DNA of 64,000 nt from Geobacteraceae bacterium (GTDB taxonomy: Bacteria; Desulfobacterota; Desulfuromonadia; Geobacterales; Pseudopelobacteraceae), in NCBI GenBank assembly GCA_021286935.1, contig JAJTBI010000001.1:1-64000 (forward strand), read 5' to 3'. A model generated the notes under the pieces. That model made no database searches. It saw only the letters and a list, made by a program, of their open reading frames with translations, and was not told where the DNA came from. Shown here piece by piece: positions 19,101 through 26,370 of the stretch. Position 1 is the stretch's first letter. Every line of letters starts with the position of its first letter. The position numbers and the translations under genes were made by a program.

Positions 19101-19280
19101 TGCAACGGTCCAGGCGCAGCCGAACAGTAGAAATGCAATGGTTGTGTTGCGGGCTGTCAGCGCCATCGGTATGCCGAACAACATGATCTTTTCCTGTCGT
19201 CCCGGTATATCTGCCGGTTGTGTGGTCTTCTCTGAAGACCACAACCTGCCTGCTATCTGGTGCTGCGTAACGGTATGCAT
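16182..19280 (-). CDS. PAS-GGDEF-EAL-CBS-GGDEF c-di-GMP signalling protein
   Basis: About 1032 aa. Two membrane spans (about 47-62 and 75-94) are followed by a PAS domain (105-225), a degenerate GGDEF domain (KGEFGILLP in place of GGDEF), an EAL phosphodiesterase domain (VGMEALARWQHP; DDFGTGYSSLTYLKHLP), a CBS pair (THIEPLRPAD-like repeats, roughly 690-810) and a second GGDEF domain with a good GGDDF site (CGHIGGDDFIIITG). The last part is like proteins in which a CBS pair gates the terminal GGDEF. Net output could be synthesis or breakdown. ATG 19280 has GAGGAACCACCT before it; a TTG 21 bases upstream is less likely. It overlaps the upstream extension of mgsA only, not its real start. Confidence 0.88.
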   Translation of the reverse strand: MHTVTQHQIAGRLWSSEKTTQPADIPGRQEKIMLFGIPMALTARNTTIAFLLFGCAWTVAAGLLEQQFSLSTLPHIATGIGLLIITAISLYLLIRRFAKNNASSHELIIRAFHASPNGIAVVRDHDRQILLVNQRFAGMTGYTVASIVGRSDSDLNLWENSAERLDLIRQIRDNGVVQGLEVTLRKQDGTLLNGAVSAHRILFEGDSCTIIFLEDITLLKQAARKVEELTRYDAITGLPNQKLLNDRLSQLLAISNREEQALSVLKLALGRCPGAISARANDDCDELLRCVADRLQSVLRETDSLAVLQKGEFGILLPKTESERDILPVITKLLDALNEPINLHDAEFQLNVHIGIAIFPNDGRTGEVLLQHAHLALAQAQAKSIGGECGFKFYSEEMNQAVSEQMQIESSILRGIRAGEFFACYQPLFSQDGKKLVGMEALARWQHPTLGLVGPDKFIPVAEDNGAIVQLGDRMLELALQNCKEWREQGYPHLTVAVNVSTRQLKDRQFAERVTRQLQMVGLPPDALCCELTESLLMEHSNENTEQIFRLKELGVKLAIDDFGTGYSSLTYLKHLPVDRLKIDRSFVKELDSNPDDRAIVVAIIAMARSLHLKVTAEGVETAHQHQLLQELGCDTMQGYYFGKPMPRETFEDFLREGTPLLVGDPTDVSADQTTQELHPSPPLAAAPEEVDRSLQTVADITLHIEPLRPADRLNTALERFQTDKRLQVLPVVDQHRVAGVLNRSEFIEEQIVGRIGYAFHINHSKKVRDLMQPVPLVIESDASIEEAAQALHGNFSTMRLENICVAKRGVYRGILDVRTLVEAITALNLKLAKGANPLTGLPGNESIQRETTRRLESGMPFDIAYIDIDHFKPYNDFYGFERGDMVIQVVGDILKQYADDLLQDRQSRNFCGHIGGDDFIIITGPGHAVALSRQMIAEFDARLPLLHGASDYAKGCYTSFNRKGELETFNLLSLSVATISTANLQIGSYAQLASMASEVKKTAKKVKGSSVVIKDTNEAPRVMLGALSADQ

Positions 19281-19327
19281 AGGTGGTTCCTCTGTGAGCA
19301 AGGCTGACGGACAACGTTCAGTTGCGG

Positions 19328-21559
19328 CTACGCTGCTGCAGGGAGGTTGTTGAGCATGTTAAAAACAGGCGGCTGGTAGCGCTGCTGCGGTGGCGGTTCG
19401 GTGGTGAAAGCCGGTGGTTCGTCATATTGAAACTGATTCAGCTCGGCCTGTAGTTCCTGTGAGATGGCTGCCAGCCGGATTGATTCTTCCGATATTGCAC
19501 CGGTTGCCTGCAGGGTCCCGCGTAGCGAGGTGTCAATTGCCAGGATGTCATCACTGATCTGGCTGGAGGTGGCAGACAGTTCTTCCGTTGCGGTGGCGAT
19601 CTGCTGGGTCATCCCCTGCAGGCCGTCAACGCTCTCAACAATACTGGCAAGGGCAAAGCCCGCCTTTTCAGAGTAGCGAATCCCTTGATTAACCTGTGTC
19701 AGACTCTGCTGCATGGTCTCAACGGCCCTGCTGGTGTCACTCTGGATAGCGGTGAGCTTTTCGGCGATCTCGGTTGTAGCTTCCTCGGCACGGCGGGAGA
19801 GGTTGCGTACCTCATTGGCCACCACGGTAAAGCCAAGTCCGTGTTCTCCGGCCCGGGCCGCTTCAATGGCGGCATTCAACGCCAGTAAGCCGGTCTGGTC
19901 GGCAATGTCACGGATGGTTGCAAGGATCTCACCGATCTGTTGAGATCGTCCATGCAGGCTGGCAATGGTAGTTTGTGACTCCTCCACCGAATCGGCTATG
20001 GCCTGTACCTCTGCAATGGTTCGGTTCACCACCTCGGCACCGTCCTGGGCGGTCTGTCGGGCCATTCCGGCTGAATCAGCAATGCGTGCTGTGTGCTGCG
20101 CAACATCTGCCACGGTCTGGTACAACTCACTGCCTGCCGTGGCAACCTGGCTGACCCGCTCACTCTGTTCCTGTACCTGACAGGTGATCAGGCTTACCGT
20201 GCCTGAAAGTTCCTGTGAGGTGTTGGCCAGGGTTCCGGCGGTTCCGGCTATGGTGCCTACAATTCGCCTGAAGGAGCTGATCAAGCGGTTAAAGGCGTTG
20301 ATGGACTGACCGATTTCATCGTAGTTTTGGACCTCAATACTGCGGCGCAGGTCACGACTTTCTGCAATCTCGCCGATAGTCGTTTGCAGCAGAGCAAGGG
20401 GCTTGCGGATAATTCTGGCCACCAGCCAGTTAAGAGTCAGTACCAGTATGCCGATTGTCAGCGCACCACCCAGCATGATTCCAGTCCGTTTGCGTGAGGT
20501 GCTGGTCATCTCCTCAACAAACGTATGCTGCTCGCTGGTGGTGGCTGAGACCTGGGCTTCACTCTGGCGTGCCTGCTCCATGGTTACCTGTCTGACTTTG
20601 GCTACAGTTGCCTCAACCTGCCCCATGCTGGCCAGCACATTGCGCTGGGCCGTGGTAATCCGCCTGATTGCAGCGCCTGCCCGTCCTGTGCCGTTGCCGA
20701 TCTGCTCAATGGCATCTTTGACCACGCCACCGCTTTTGACCGACATAACTTCTGCTTCTGCCTGCTTTAGATGCTTACTGATTCTTGCTTGAACACCATT
20801 GATCTCTGCTACCAGCCTGTCCAATTCCGGGGCTGAACTGCTGAGCATTACCATCCGGGCCTTGGCATCCAGAAGACGCAGGTCAATATGAATGCTGTCC
20901 ACTGCTTCAACTGCAGTCATGACCCGCTTGTTAATCTCCATGTCGTTTTCAACACCATTACGATAGTTCTGAATCTTGTCCTGCAGGGTCGCGGTATCGT
21001 TCAAGCCGGTTACGGTTTCACCCTTCAGGGCGCGGTCAATATCCTTTGAATAGGCTGAGGCACGCCGTGCTGCCGTGCTGCGCAGTCCTGAGATAACGTC
21101 ACGAATCCCTTCAAGTGATTTTTCAGCAGCTTTAATGGAGCCGCTCAGATTGGTTGCCTCAGCCTTAAATATCTCCAGACTGGCGAACTTGTCGCGCAAC
21201 GCTGCAGCCACCTGTTGTTCAAGGGTTGCAAAGGCAGACACATCCAGTTGTACCCCCTTCAGCTCCTGTATCTCTTTATTCAGTTGATCAAGCCTTTTGC
21301 GGCGCTCTTCCATCACAGCGGTCTGCTTCTGCAGCTCTTGGGGATCTTCCAGCATGCCGGTTTGCAGCAGATCACCGGAGAGCCGCTCCACAGTTTGCTG
21401 GAACTGCAGCATTTTGACCTGAAGTGGGGTGGAGCGGGTGGTCAGCTCCCGTATGTTGGTCTGAAATCCGGCGATGGTGTAGTAGCCCAGCAGCACGACA
21501 GCAGCAAAACCGGCAAAGGTAATCAGGCTGTTGATCAGCAGTTTCAGGCGAATGGTCAT
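19328..21559 (-). CDS. Methyl-accepting chemotaxis protein with long helical sensor
   Basis: A 743-aa transmembrane chemoreceptor. TM1 at 7-29, a periplasmic helical domain of about 330 residues (30-358, rich in Gln, Glu and Lys heptads), TM2 at 360-383, HAMP (384-435) and the cytoplasmic signalling hairpin with the tip IRDIADQTGLLALNAAIEA and ARAGEHGLGFTVVANEVRNL. There is no CheR-docking pentapeptide at the C-terminus. Start chosen at ATG 21559 after GGGGGAAACGCC; the frame is open further upstream but lacks a signal. A Pho-box-like repeat lies 48 bp before the start. Long helical-bundle sensors occur in phosphate-taxis receptors such as CtpL of Pseudomonas, so a phosphate or phosphate-protein signal is a testable guess. 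Confidence 0.92.
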   Translation of the reverse strand: MTIRLKLLINSLITFAGFAAVVLLGYYTIAGFQTNIRELTTRSTPLQVKMLQFQQTVERLSGDLLQTGMLEDPQELQKQTAVMEERRKRLDQLNKEIQELKGVQLDVSAFATLEQQVAAALRDKFASLEIFKAEATNLSGSIKAAEKSLEGIRDVISGLRSTAARRASAYSKDIDRALKGETVTGLNDTATLQDKIQNYRNGVENDMEINKRVMTAVEAVDSIHIDLRLLDAKARMVMLSSSAPELDRLVAEINGVQARISKHLKQAEAEVMSVKSGGVVKDAIEQIGNGTGRAGAAIRRITTAQRNVLASMGQVEATVAKVRQVTMEQARQSEAQVSATTSEQHTFVEEMTSTSRKRTGIMLGGALTIGILVLTLNWLVARIIRKPLALLQTTIGEIAESRDLRRSIEVQNYDEIGQSINAFNRLISSFRRIVGTIAGTAGTLANTSQELSGTVSLITCQVQEQSERVSQVATAGSELYQTVADVAQHTARIADSAGMARQTAQDGAEVVNRTIAEVQAIADSVEESQTTIASLHGRSQQIGEILATIRDIADQTGLLALNAAIEAARAGEHGLGFTVVANEVRNLSRRAEEATTEIAEKLTAIQSDTSRAVETMQQSLTQVNQGIRYSEKAGFALASIVESVDGLQGMTQQIATATEELSATSSQISDDILAIDTSLRGTLQATGAISEESIRLAAISQELQAELNQFQYDEPPAFTTEPPPQQRYQPPVFNMLNNLPAAA

Positions 21560-21606
21560 GGCGTTTCCCCCTTTTTGATGCGTGAAACAGGACAGTAACA
21601 GGCCGC

Positions 21607-21623
21607 TGTTACAGCCCTGTGAC
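21607..21623 (+). promoter_or_regulatory. Pho-box-like direct repeat between chemoreceptor and small Cys protein
   Basis: TGTTAC-N5-TGTGAC, an 11-bp direct repeat with exactly the two half-sites found (in swapped order) upstream of pstS. The palindrome TAACAG-GCCG-CTGTTA (21596-21611) overlaps its left half. It is 48 bp before the chemoreceptor start and 160 bp before the 21784 gene. No other gene is seen in this 224-bp gap. Confidence 0.5.
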
Positions 21624-21783
21624 AATAGCGAAAAATGTCTGTGGCATGCCTGGCAGGGGCATTTTGTGGATCTTTCAGTTGTTGCAGACTCTTTGAAAAC
21701 CCGACACCCAAACGTCATGTTTAAACGGTATGGTCTGACAAACAAAAAAGGATGCCAATGAACGAGGCAGGAGGATGACTGCG

Positions 21784-21975
21784 ATGAGGACAAAGACCCT
21801 TGATGATTACTACAACTGGACCTGTGACTGGTGTGACAGCGAAAACCGGACCCTCTGGGTACGGGTGGCAAACGGTGATGTTGCCTGCGGCGCCTGCCAC
21901 CGCACCACCAGCTTTCCCACCTCAAGTATCGCGCTGGTTGGCGGACAGCGGCAGATGATGGCCGGACAGTGCTAA
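21784..21975 (+). CDS. Small zinc-ribbon-like protein, 63 aa
   Basis: The chain carries two paired-cysteine motifs, CDWC and CGAC, 20-odd residues apart, the layout of a small zinc ribbon. ATG 21784 is preceded by AGGAGG at proper spacing; an ATG nine bases earlier is too close to the site. Codon use is like the neighbours. No family recognised. Followed at 11 bases by a tiny open frame, possibly co-translated. Confidence 0.65.
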   Translation: MRTKTLDDYYNWTCDWCDSENRTLWVRVANGDVACGACHRTTSFPTSSIALVGGQRQMMAGQC

Positions 21976-21986
21976 CGAGGTGGAGC

Positions 21987-22082
21987 ATGTTTCTGATACG
22001 GATTTTGACGATGAAGCGGCAGCTTGATCTGATTGACCAGCAACTTGAGCGCCTGCGGCGCTTGACCGGCCGTAAGGCCTAA
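21987..22082 (+). CDS. Possible 31-aa small protein
   Basis: ATG at 21987 follows CGAGGTGGAGC, a good ribosome site. The 31 codons encode a basic amphipathic helix (MKRQLDLIDQQLERLRRL core). The stop coincides with the first base of a structured repeat. It may be a real microprotein or a chance frame; only the ribosome site and helix pattern support it. Confidence 0.35.
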   Translation: MFLIRILTMKRQLDLIDQQLERLRRLTGRKA

Positions 22083-22206
22083 TTCCAATCCCATTTCAAG
22101 GCGTTATCTTCGTTGGCTCGTATTCGGCTCCTCAACGTACTGCGTGTACGCCTACGTCGCCGAATTCCTCGCCGCCTTGATCTCATCCTTGAACTGGAAC
22201 CGGAAT
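22082..22206 (+). repeat. Structured intergenic repeat, family A, copy 1
   Basis: A 125-bp imperfect palindrome. Outer arms of 20 bp match 16/20 (ATTCCAATCCCATTTCAAGG against the reverse complement of the right end). Conserved core blocks CTTCGTTGGCTCGT, CTCCTCAACGTAC, GTGTACGCC and CTCGCCGCCTTG are shared with copies at 25011 (reverse), 39936 and 40441 (reverse). The inner stem here is TTCGGC/GCCGAA. Confidence 0.8.
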
Positions 22207-22225
22207 AAGATCGGGGAGATCAACC

Positions 22226-23308
22226 ATGAAGCAGTTGTTAAGCAGGCACCTGCAGCCATTAACTGAGCGTCACCCGGCGTTGATGACTATGGCCACCGCC
22301 ACTGCCGGATTTTTCCGCTCCATTGCGATCAAGCCCTACAAGCAGCGTCACCGTCCACGGGAGCTGGCGTTGTGGGAGCGTTATCACAGTCTGCATGCGG
22401 TGCGCTGCCAGGTTTATCGAGAGAAGTCTGCCGGGGGGCGTCCCACCATTGTGGTGGCCGGGTTTGTGCCGGATGCCACCGAAGTGGTGGAGTTTCAACG
22501 TCCGATCCTGCGTAGCCACGGCAGCGTCTACTATCTGAATTATCCCCGCAACGGTTTCAGTCAGGAACTGTTTGAGGCACAGCTGGCTGACCTGATTGAT
22601 GAATTGGCCTTGAAAGGACAACGGCCGGTGCTGATGGGGGTCAGTTTCGGGGCAGGTCTGGTGGTTGATTTTCTGCGCCGCGCCTCAGAGCAGCTGCATG
22701 ACCGTCTGCGCGGCCTGCTGCTGGTCAGCCCGGTGCTTTGCACTGCTGACCTGATCAGGCCTGATAACCAGCGCAGTGGCGGGGTGCGGATGCTGGAGTC
22801 AAACCTACGTAAAATATTAAAGGCCGATCCCAATGATGAGACTGATTTGAACCGCCAGCTGGAGCGGGCCCGCCGTTGTTTTCAGGCCCTGTTTGAGGCA
22901 GGGGCCGAAAACCGTAACCTGACCACCCGCCATCTGGCCATCCGGCAGCGGATCTTCGGGGTGCTGGAACATACCTCCAATCTGGGGGGCTATCAGCGGG
23001 TACTGGCCTTACGCAGCTTTGCCGAGCCAGCACCGGCCAGGACCATCTTCAGCGGGCCAACCCTGGTCATGCTGGCAGAGGATGAGCAAAGTATTCTGGT
23101 GCCCAGCTCACCCACCCTGCAGCTCTGTGCTGACCATGCTGCCCTGCGCTCTGTTTTGCCGGAGGGCAAGGCCTGTCTGATCGCCTCAAACAACGATGCT
23201 GACCCGGTGGCCCACGCCTCGCTGATCTTCCATCAGCACTGTTATAATCCTCGCATGGAACAGTGGTTGAACAAGCTGCATAATCAACCGCTCTTGGCGG
23301 TGGTGTGA
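22226..23308 (+). CDS. Alpha/beta-hydrolase family protein
   Basis: A 360-aa protein with the alpha/beta-hydrolase core: TIVVAGFVPDATEVVEF (strand and oxyanion region), YYLNYPRNGFS, and the nucleophile elbow GVSFGAG with Ser140. A later Asp/His (LAEDEQSILVPSS; DPVAHASLIF) could complete the triad. No signal peptide is clear, although residues 20-35 are weakly hydrophobic. ATG follows GGGGAGATCAACC. The next gene, a GH3-family acyl-adenylase, lies 142 bases on, separated by a palindromic element. The pair might hydrolyse and re-activate acyl or ester compounds; substrate unknown. Confidence 0.8.
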   Translation: MKQLLSRHLQPLTERHPALMTMATATAGFFRSIAIKPYKQRHRPRELALWERYHSLHAVRCQVYREKSAGGRPTIVVAGFVPDATEVVEFQRPILRSHGSVYYLNYPRNGFSQELFEAQLADLIDELALKGQRPVLMGVSFGAGLVVDFLRRASEQLHDRLRGLLLVSPVLCTADLIRPDNQRSGGVRMLESNLRKILKADPNDETDLNRQLERARRCFQALFEAGAENRNLTTRHLAIRQRIFGVLEHTSNLGGYQRVLALRSFAEPAPARTIFSGPTLVMLAEDEQSILVPSSPTLQLCADHAALRSVLPEGKACLIASNNDADPVAHASLIFHQHCYNPRMEQWLNKLHNQPLLAVV

Positions 23309-23428
23309 AAACGATTGCGGAGGCCGTCTACGGCGTTGCGCGGTGCTCACTCCCTCGCCTACCTGCGTGGTATGTCTCGGTCGCTGCGCGCCGTGCGCCT
23401 GGTATACGGCCTTCCTCATACGTTTTCA
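23306..23428. repeat. Structured intergenic palindrome, type B
   Basis: A 123-bp element with imperfect terminal arms of about 26 bp (TGAAAACG...GGCCGT at the left, complementary to ACGGCC...CGTTTTCA at the right). The left arm contains the stop codon of the hydrolase gene. The core has a small TACC/GGTA hairpin and is GC-rich. It is built like family A but the core sequence differs. Confidence 0.65.
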
Positions 23429-23450
23429 GTTTTAACCAAAAGGAGCACCA

Positions 23451-25010
23451 TTGAAGTTTCCTGTTTCCCTGTTGTCACTGCCGCTGCGTGCCGCTGCTGA
23501 TATCCGCGCCCGGCAGTTCTTGCGTAAAGACCCACTGGAAAGCCAGCGTGAACTGCTGCCTCGCCTGCTGCGCAAGGCCGCTGCCACCCACTTTGGTGTT
23601 ACCTATGGTTTTGCCGGTTTGGCCGGTCTGCCGTTTGATACCTGTTATCGCCGTTTTCAACAACAGGTGCCGATCCGCACCTATCGCCAGTTCTGGGATG
23701 ACTGGTTTGCATCCAGCCTGACAACCACATCGCAAGGGCAGCAGTTGTGCTTGCAGGATCAAACTTGGCCCGGTCTGGTCCCCTGGCTGTGTGAAACCTC
23801 CGGCACCACTGCGCCAACCAAGTTCATTCCCTTTACCCATGAGATGTTCAAAATGAACCAGCGGGCAGCCCTGGATATGCTTTGCTGCTATCTGACTGCC
23901 AAGCCGGGCAGCAGCATTCCAACGGGTAAGATCCTCTATATGGCTGGCAGTACCCAGCTCAAGCAGATGGGGGAAGGGGTGCTGGCCGGTGACATGAGCG
24001 CCATTACCCTGCAGCAGCGCCCCTCCTGGCTGAATCCGTTTGTGGAACCGCAGGAACCGCTGACCTCAGCCCCCTGGGATCAGCGACTGGAGGGGATGGC
24101 CCGTTTGCTGTTGGAAGACCAGAAGATCCATATTATTTCCGGGGTACCGCCCTGGATCCTGCTGCTGCTGAAGCAGGTAGAGGCCCTATCAGGCCGCTCT
24201 GTGCCTGAGGCATTGCCCAATCTGGAGCTGATTATCCACGGTGGTACCAGCAAGGCCCCCTATGCTGCCGAATATCAGCGCCTGCTTCCTGCAGGCGGTC
24301 CTGATTTTCTGGAGCTGCTTCCCTCGTCTGAAGCGTTTATGGGCTTTCAGGTGCAGGGTGAAGCAACCATGCGGTTGACCCCGTTTTATGGTGCTTTTTT
24401 TGAGTTTGTGCCGATTGAGCAGCTGGATGAGACCGGTGCGCCGTTGTCGGATGCCCGAGCCGTACCCTTGGCCGAGGTGGTGACCGGGCAGCGCTATGCG
24501 GTGATCCTTTCCACCTGTGCCGGGCTCTGGCGCTACCACATCGGTGACACCCTGCGTTTTCTGGATACCGACCGCTTCCATTTTGAGTTCACCGGTCGGG
24601 ATAAATTTCTGGATCGTTTTGAAGAAAAGGTGACCCAGAGTGAAGTAGAGCAGGCGGTTGCCCTGTTGAATAGCCAGCATGATGGTGTTGTGCGGGAGTT
24701 CATGGTGGGGGCTGATATTGCCGGGCGTTGCCACCACTGGGTGCTGGCCTGTCGAGGTTGTGGGCTAGCGTCGGATCAGGCCGCTAGCCTGCTGGATGCG
24801 CAGCTTAGAAGCTCCAATGCCGATTACGACACCTTTCGCCAGCAAGGCAGAATCAACCGCCCCCACGTGCTGTTGGTATCGGAACAACAGATTTACGACT
24901 GGTCTGCCCAGGTACGTGGCAAACTTGGTGGACAGAGCAAGATCCCTCATATAGACCCGACCCTGACCGGAGAGCTGGTCAAAAGTCTCTCCACCTATAC
25001 CTGCAGTTAA
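23451..25010 (+). CDS. GH3 auxin-responsive-like family acyl-adenylating protein
   Basis: A 519-aa protein of the GH3 family, best known in plants as amino-acid conjugases of jasmonate and auxin and also found in bacteria with unknown substrates. Visible are the ATP-binding motif LCETSGTTAPTKFIPFT (about 113-129), the LELIIHGGTSKAPY region, PSSEAFMGFQ, and LWRYHIGDTLRF with FTGRDKFLDRFEEKV, the adenylate-forming motif set. The start is TTG at 23451 after AGGAGCACCA. It probably forms an acyl-adenylate and passes it to an amine or thiol. Pairing with an alpha/beta hydrolase is the only context clue. Confidence 0.88.
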   Translation: MKFPVSLLSLPLRAAADIRARQFLRKDPLESQRELLPRLLRKAAATHFGVTYGFAGLAGLPFDTCYRRFQQQVPIRTYRQFWDDWFASSLTTTSQGQQLCLQDQTWPGLVPWLCETSGTTAPTKFIPFTHEMFKMNQRAALDMLCCYLTAKPGSSIPTGKILYMAGSTQLKQMGEGVLAGDMSAITLQQRPSWLNPFVEPQEPLTSAPWDQRLEGMARLLLEDQKIHIISGVPPWILLLLKQVEALSGRSVPEALPNLELIIHGGTSKAPYAAEYQRLLPAGGPDFLELLPSSEAFMGFQVQGEATMRLTPFYGAFFEFVPIEQLDETGAPLSDARAVPLAEVVTGQRYAVILSTCAGLWRYHIGDTLRFLDTDRFHFEFTGRDKFLDRFEEKVTQSEVEQAVALLNSQHDGVVREFMVGADIAGRCHHWVLACRGCGLASDQAASLLDAQLRSSNADYDTFRQQGRINRPHVLLVSEQQIYDWSAQVRGKLGGQSKIPHIDPTLTGELVKSLSTYTCS

Positions 25011-25126
25011 GGTCACAGTTTAAGGATGATAGCAAGGCGGCGAGGAATTCGGCGACGCAGGCGTACACGACAGTACGTCGAGGAGCCGAAGACGAGCCAA
25101 CGAAGCTAGCGCCTTAAAATGTAACC
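25011..25126 (-). repeat. Structured intergenic repeat, family A, copy 2 (reverse orientation)
   Basis: A 116-bp element directly after the GH3 stop codon. Outer arms: GGTCACAGTTTAAGG at the left, reverse complement of the right end GGTTACATTTTAAGG (13/15). Inner stem TTCGGC/GCCGAA and hairpin CGTAC/GTACG. It opposes copy 1, so the two bracket the hydrolase-GH3 pair as inverted copies. Confidence 0.8.
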
Positions 25127-25160
25127 TTAATAACAATAGTTTCCAATCTTTTGCCTCCCC

Positions 25161-25177
25161 GTAACATGCCTGTCACA
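25161..25177 (-). promoter_or_regulatory. Pho box upstream of pstS
   Basis: On the minus strand TGTGAC-N5-TGTTAC, an 11-bp direct repeat, 72-88 bp before the pstS start. A further TGTGTA lies one period downstream on the plus strand. Phosphate-regulated pst operons normally carry PhoB sites here; PhoB itself is not in the window. Confidence 0.6.
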
Positions 25178-25248
25178 AAAGCTGTGTAAGGTGGCAATCA
25201 AGCTACACACAACCTGAAAACACGAACAATACCAAGGAGGATGTACCA

Positions 25249-26214
25249 ATGTTGAAAAAGAGCGTTCTGGCGCTGTGCGCCACCTTCTGTATCGCCACTG
25301 CGGCCCATGCAGAAAAAGTACATGTTGATGCCAAGCTGCCAACCTACAAGGCAACGTCCGGTGTATCCGGCAACCTGAGCAGCATCGGTTCCGATACCCT
25401 GAACAACCTGATGACCTACTGGGCAGAAGGGTTCAAGAAGAAGTACCCCAACGTGAACATTCAGATCGAAGGCAAAGGCTCTTCAACCGCTCCCCCTGCG
25501 CTGATCGCCGGCACTGCCCAGCTGGGTCCCATGTCTCGCGAGATGAAGGGCAAGGAGATTGAGGATTTTGAGAAGAAGTATGGCTACAAGCCGACCAAGA
25601 TCGGGGTGGCCCTGGATTCACTGGCAGTGTTTGTACATAAGGACAATCCGGTTAAGTCTCTCTCCCTTGATGAGGTTGATGCCATCTTCTCCAAGACCCG
25701 CAAGCGTGGTCTGGCTGAAATCACCACCTGGGGTCAGGCTGGTGTAAGCGGTTCACTGGCAGCCAAGCCGATCTCGATGTTTGGCCGTAACTCCGCCTCC
25801 GGTACCTATGGTTACTTTAAAGAGCACACCTTGAAGAATGGTGACTATAAAAATACTGTAAAAGAGCAGCCCGGTTCCGCTTCGGTTGTTGAGGGTGTTG
25901 CCAAGGATATTAGCGCCATCGGCTATTCCGGTATCGGCTACGCCACTTCAGGGGTTAAGGCAGTGCCGCTGTCTGACAAAAAAGGTGGTACCGTGTATGA
26001 GGCTAACAACGCCAACGTACTGTCCGGCAAATACCCGCTTTCTCGTATGCTGTATGTTTATGTAGCGAAGAAGCCGGGCCAGCCTGTGCCTAAGGTTGTG
26101 GAAGAATTTCTGAAATTTGCCCTTTCCAAGGAAGGTCAGCAGATTGTGGTTAAGGATGGTTTTGATCCGCTGCCTGCTGGGGTTGCTGCCAACCAGTTGA
26201 AGGCGCTGAAGTAG
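25249..26214 (+). CDS. pstS: Phosphate ABC transporter, periplasmic binding protein
   Basis: Binds phosphate in the periplasm and delivers it to PstCA. The 321-aa precursor begins with a clear signal peptide (cleavage after about residue 21, AAHA-EK). Phosphate-binding motifs are present: SGNLSSIGSDTLNNLM, GKGSSTAPPALIAGTAQLGPMSRE, and GRNSASGTYGYFKEH. It is longer at neither end than typical PstS. AAGGAGGATGTACCAATG gives a strong start. First gene of the pst operon, behind a Pho box; a palindromic element separates it from pstC, which may help raise pstS above the permease genes. Confidence 0.96.
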   Translation: MLKKSVLALCATFCIATAAHAEKVHVDAKLPTYKATSGVSGNLSSIGSDTLNNLMTYWAEGFKKKYPNVNIQIEGKGSSTAPPALIAGTAQLGPMSREMKGKEIEDFEKKYGYKPTKIGVALDSLAVFVHKDNPVKSLSLDEVDAIFSKTRKRGLAEITTWGQAGVSGSLAAKPISMFGRNSASGTYGYFKEHTLKNGDYKNTVKEQPGSASVVEGVAKDISAIGYSGIGYATSGVKAVPLSDKKGGTVYEANNANVLSGKYPLSRMLYVYVAKKPGQPVPKVVEEFLKFALSKEGQQIVVKDGFDPLPAGVAANQLKALK

Positions 26215-26228
26215 AAATATCAATAATG

Positions 26229-26329
26229 GCACGCGGATGACACGGATAATGCGGATTTTCGCGGATAGATCACCAGATGTTGTCGGTTAAAATCTGCGTA
26301 GATCCGCCCAATCAGCGTTATCCGCGTGC
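26229..26329. repeat. Intergenic palindrome between pstS and pstC
   Basis: A 101-bp imperfect inverted repeat ending in GCACGCGGAT and its complement ATCCGCGTGC, with internal GCGGATTTTCGCGGAT and GATCCGC repeats. It occupies nearly the whole gap. A strong hairpin here could stabilise pstS mRNA or reduce read-through. Confidence 0.65.
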
Positions 26330-26370
26330 TATCAATTTTGACTTTTTCTTTCTGTTTTTCAGGATTTTCC

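Noticed and set aside
22082-25126. CRISPR-like array from the repeated elements
   Set aside because: Copies are kilobases apart, about 120 bp long and separated by genes, with no regular spacers and no cas genes.
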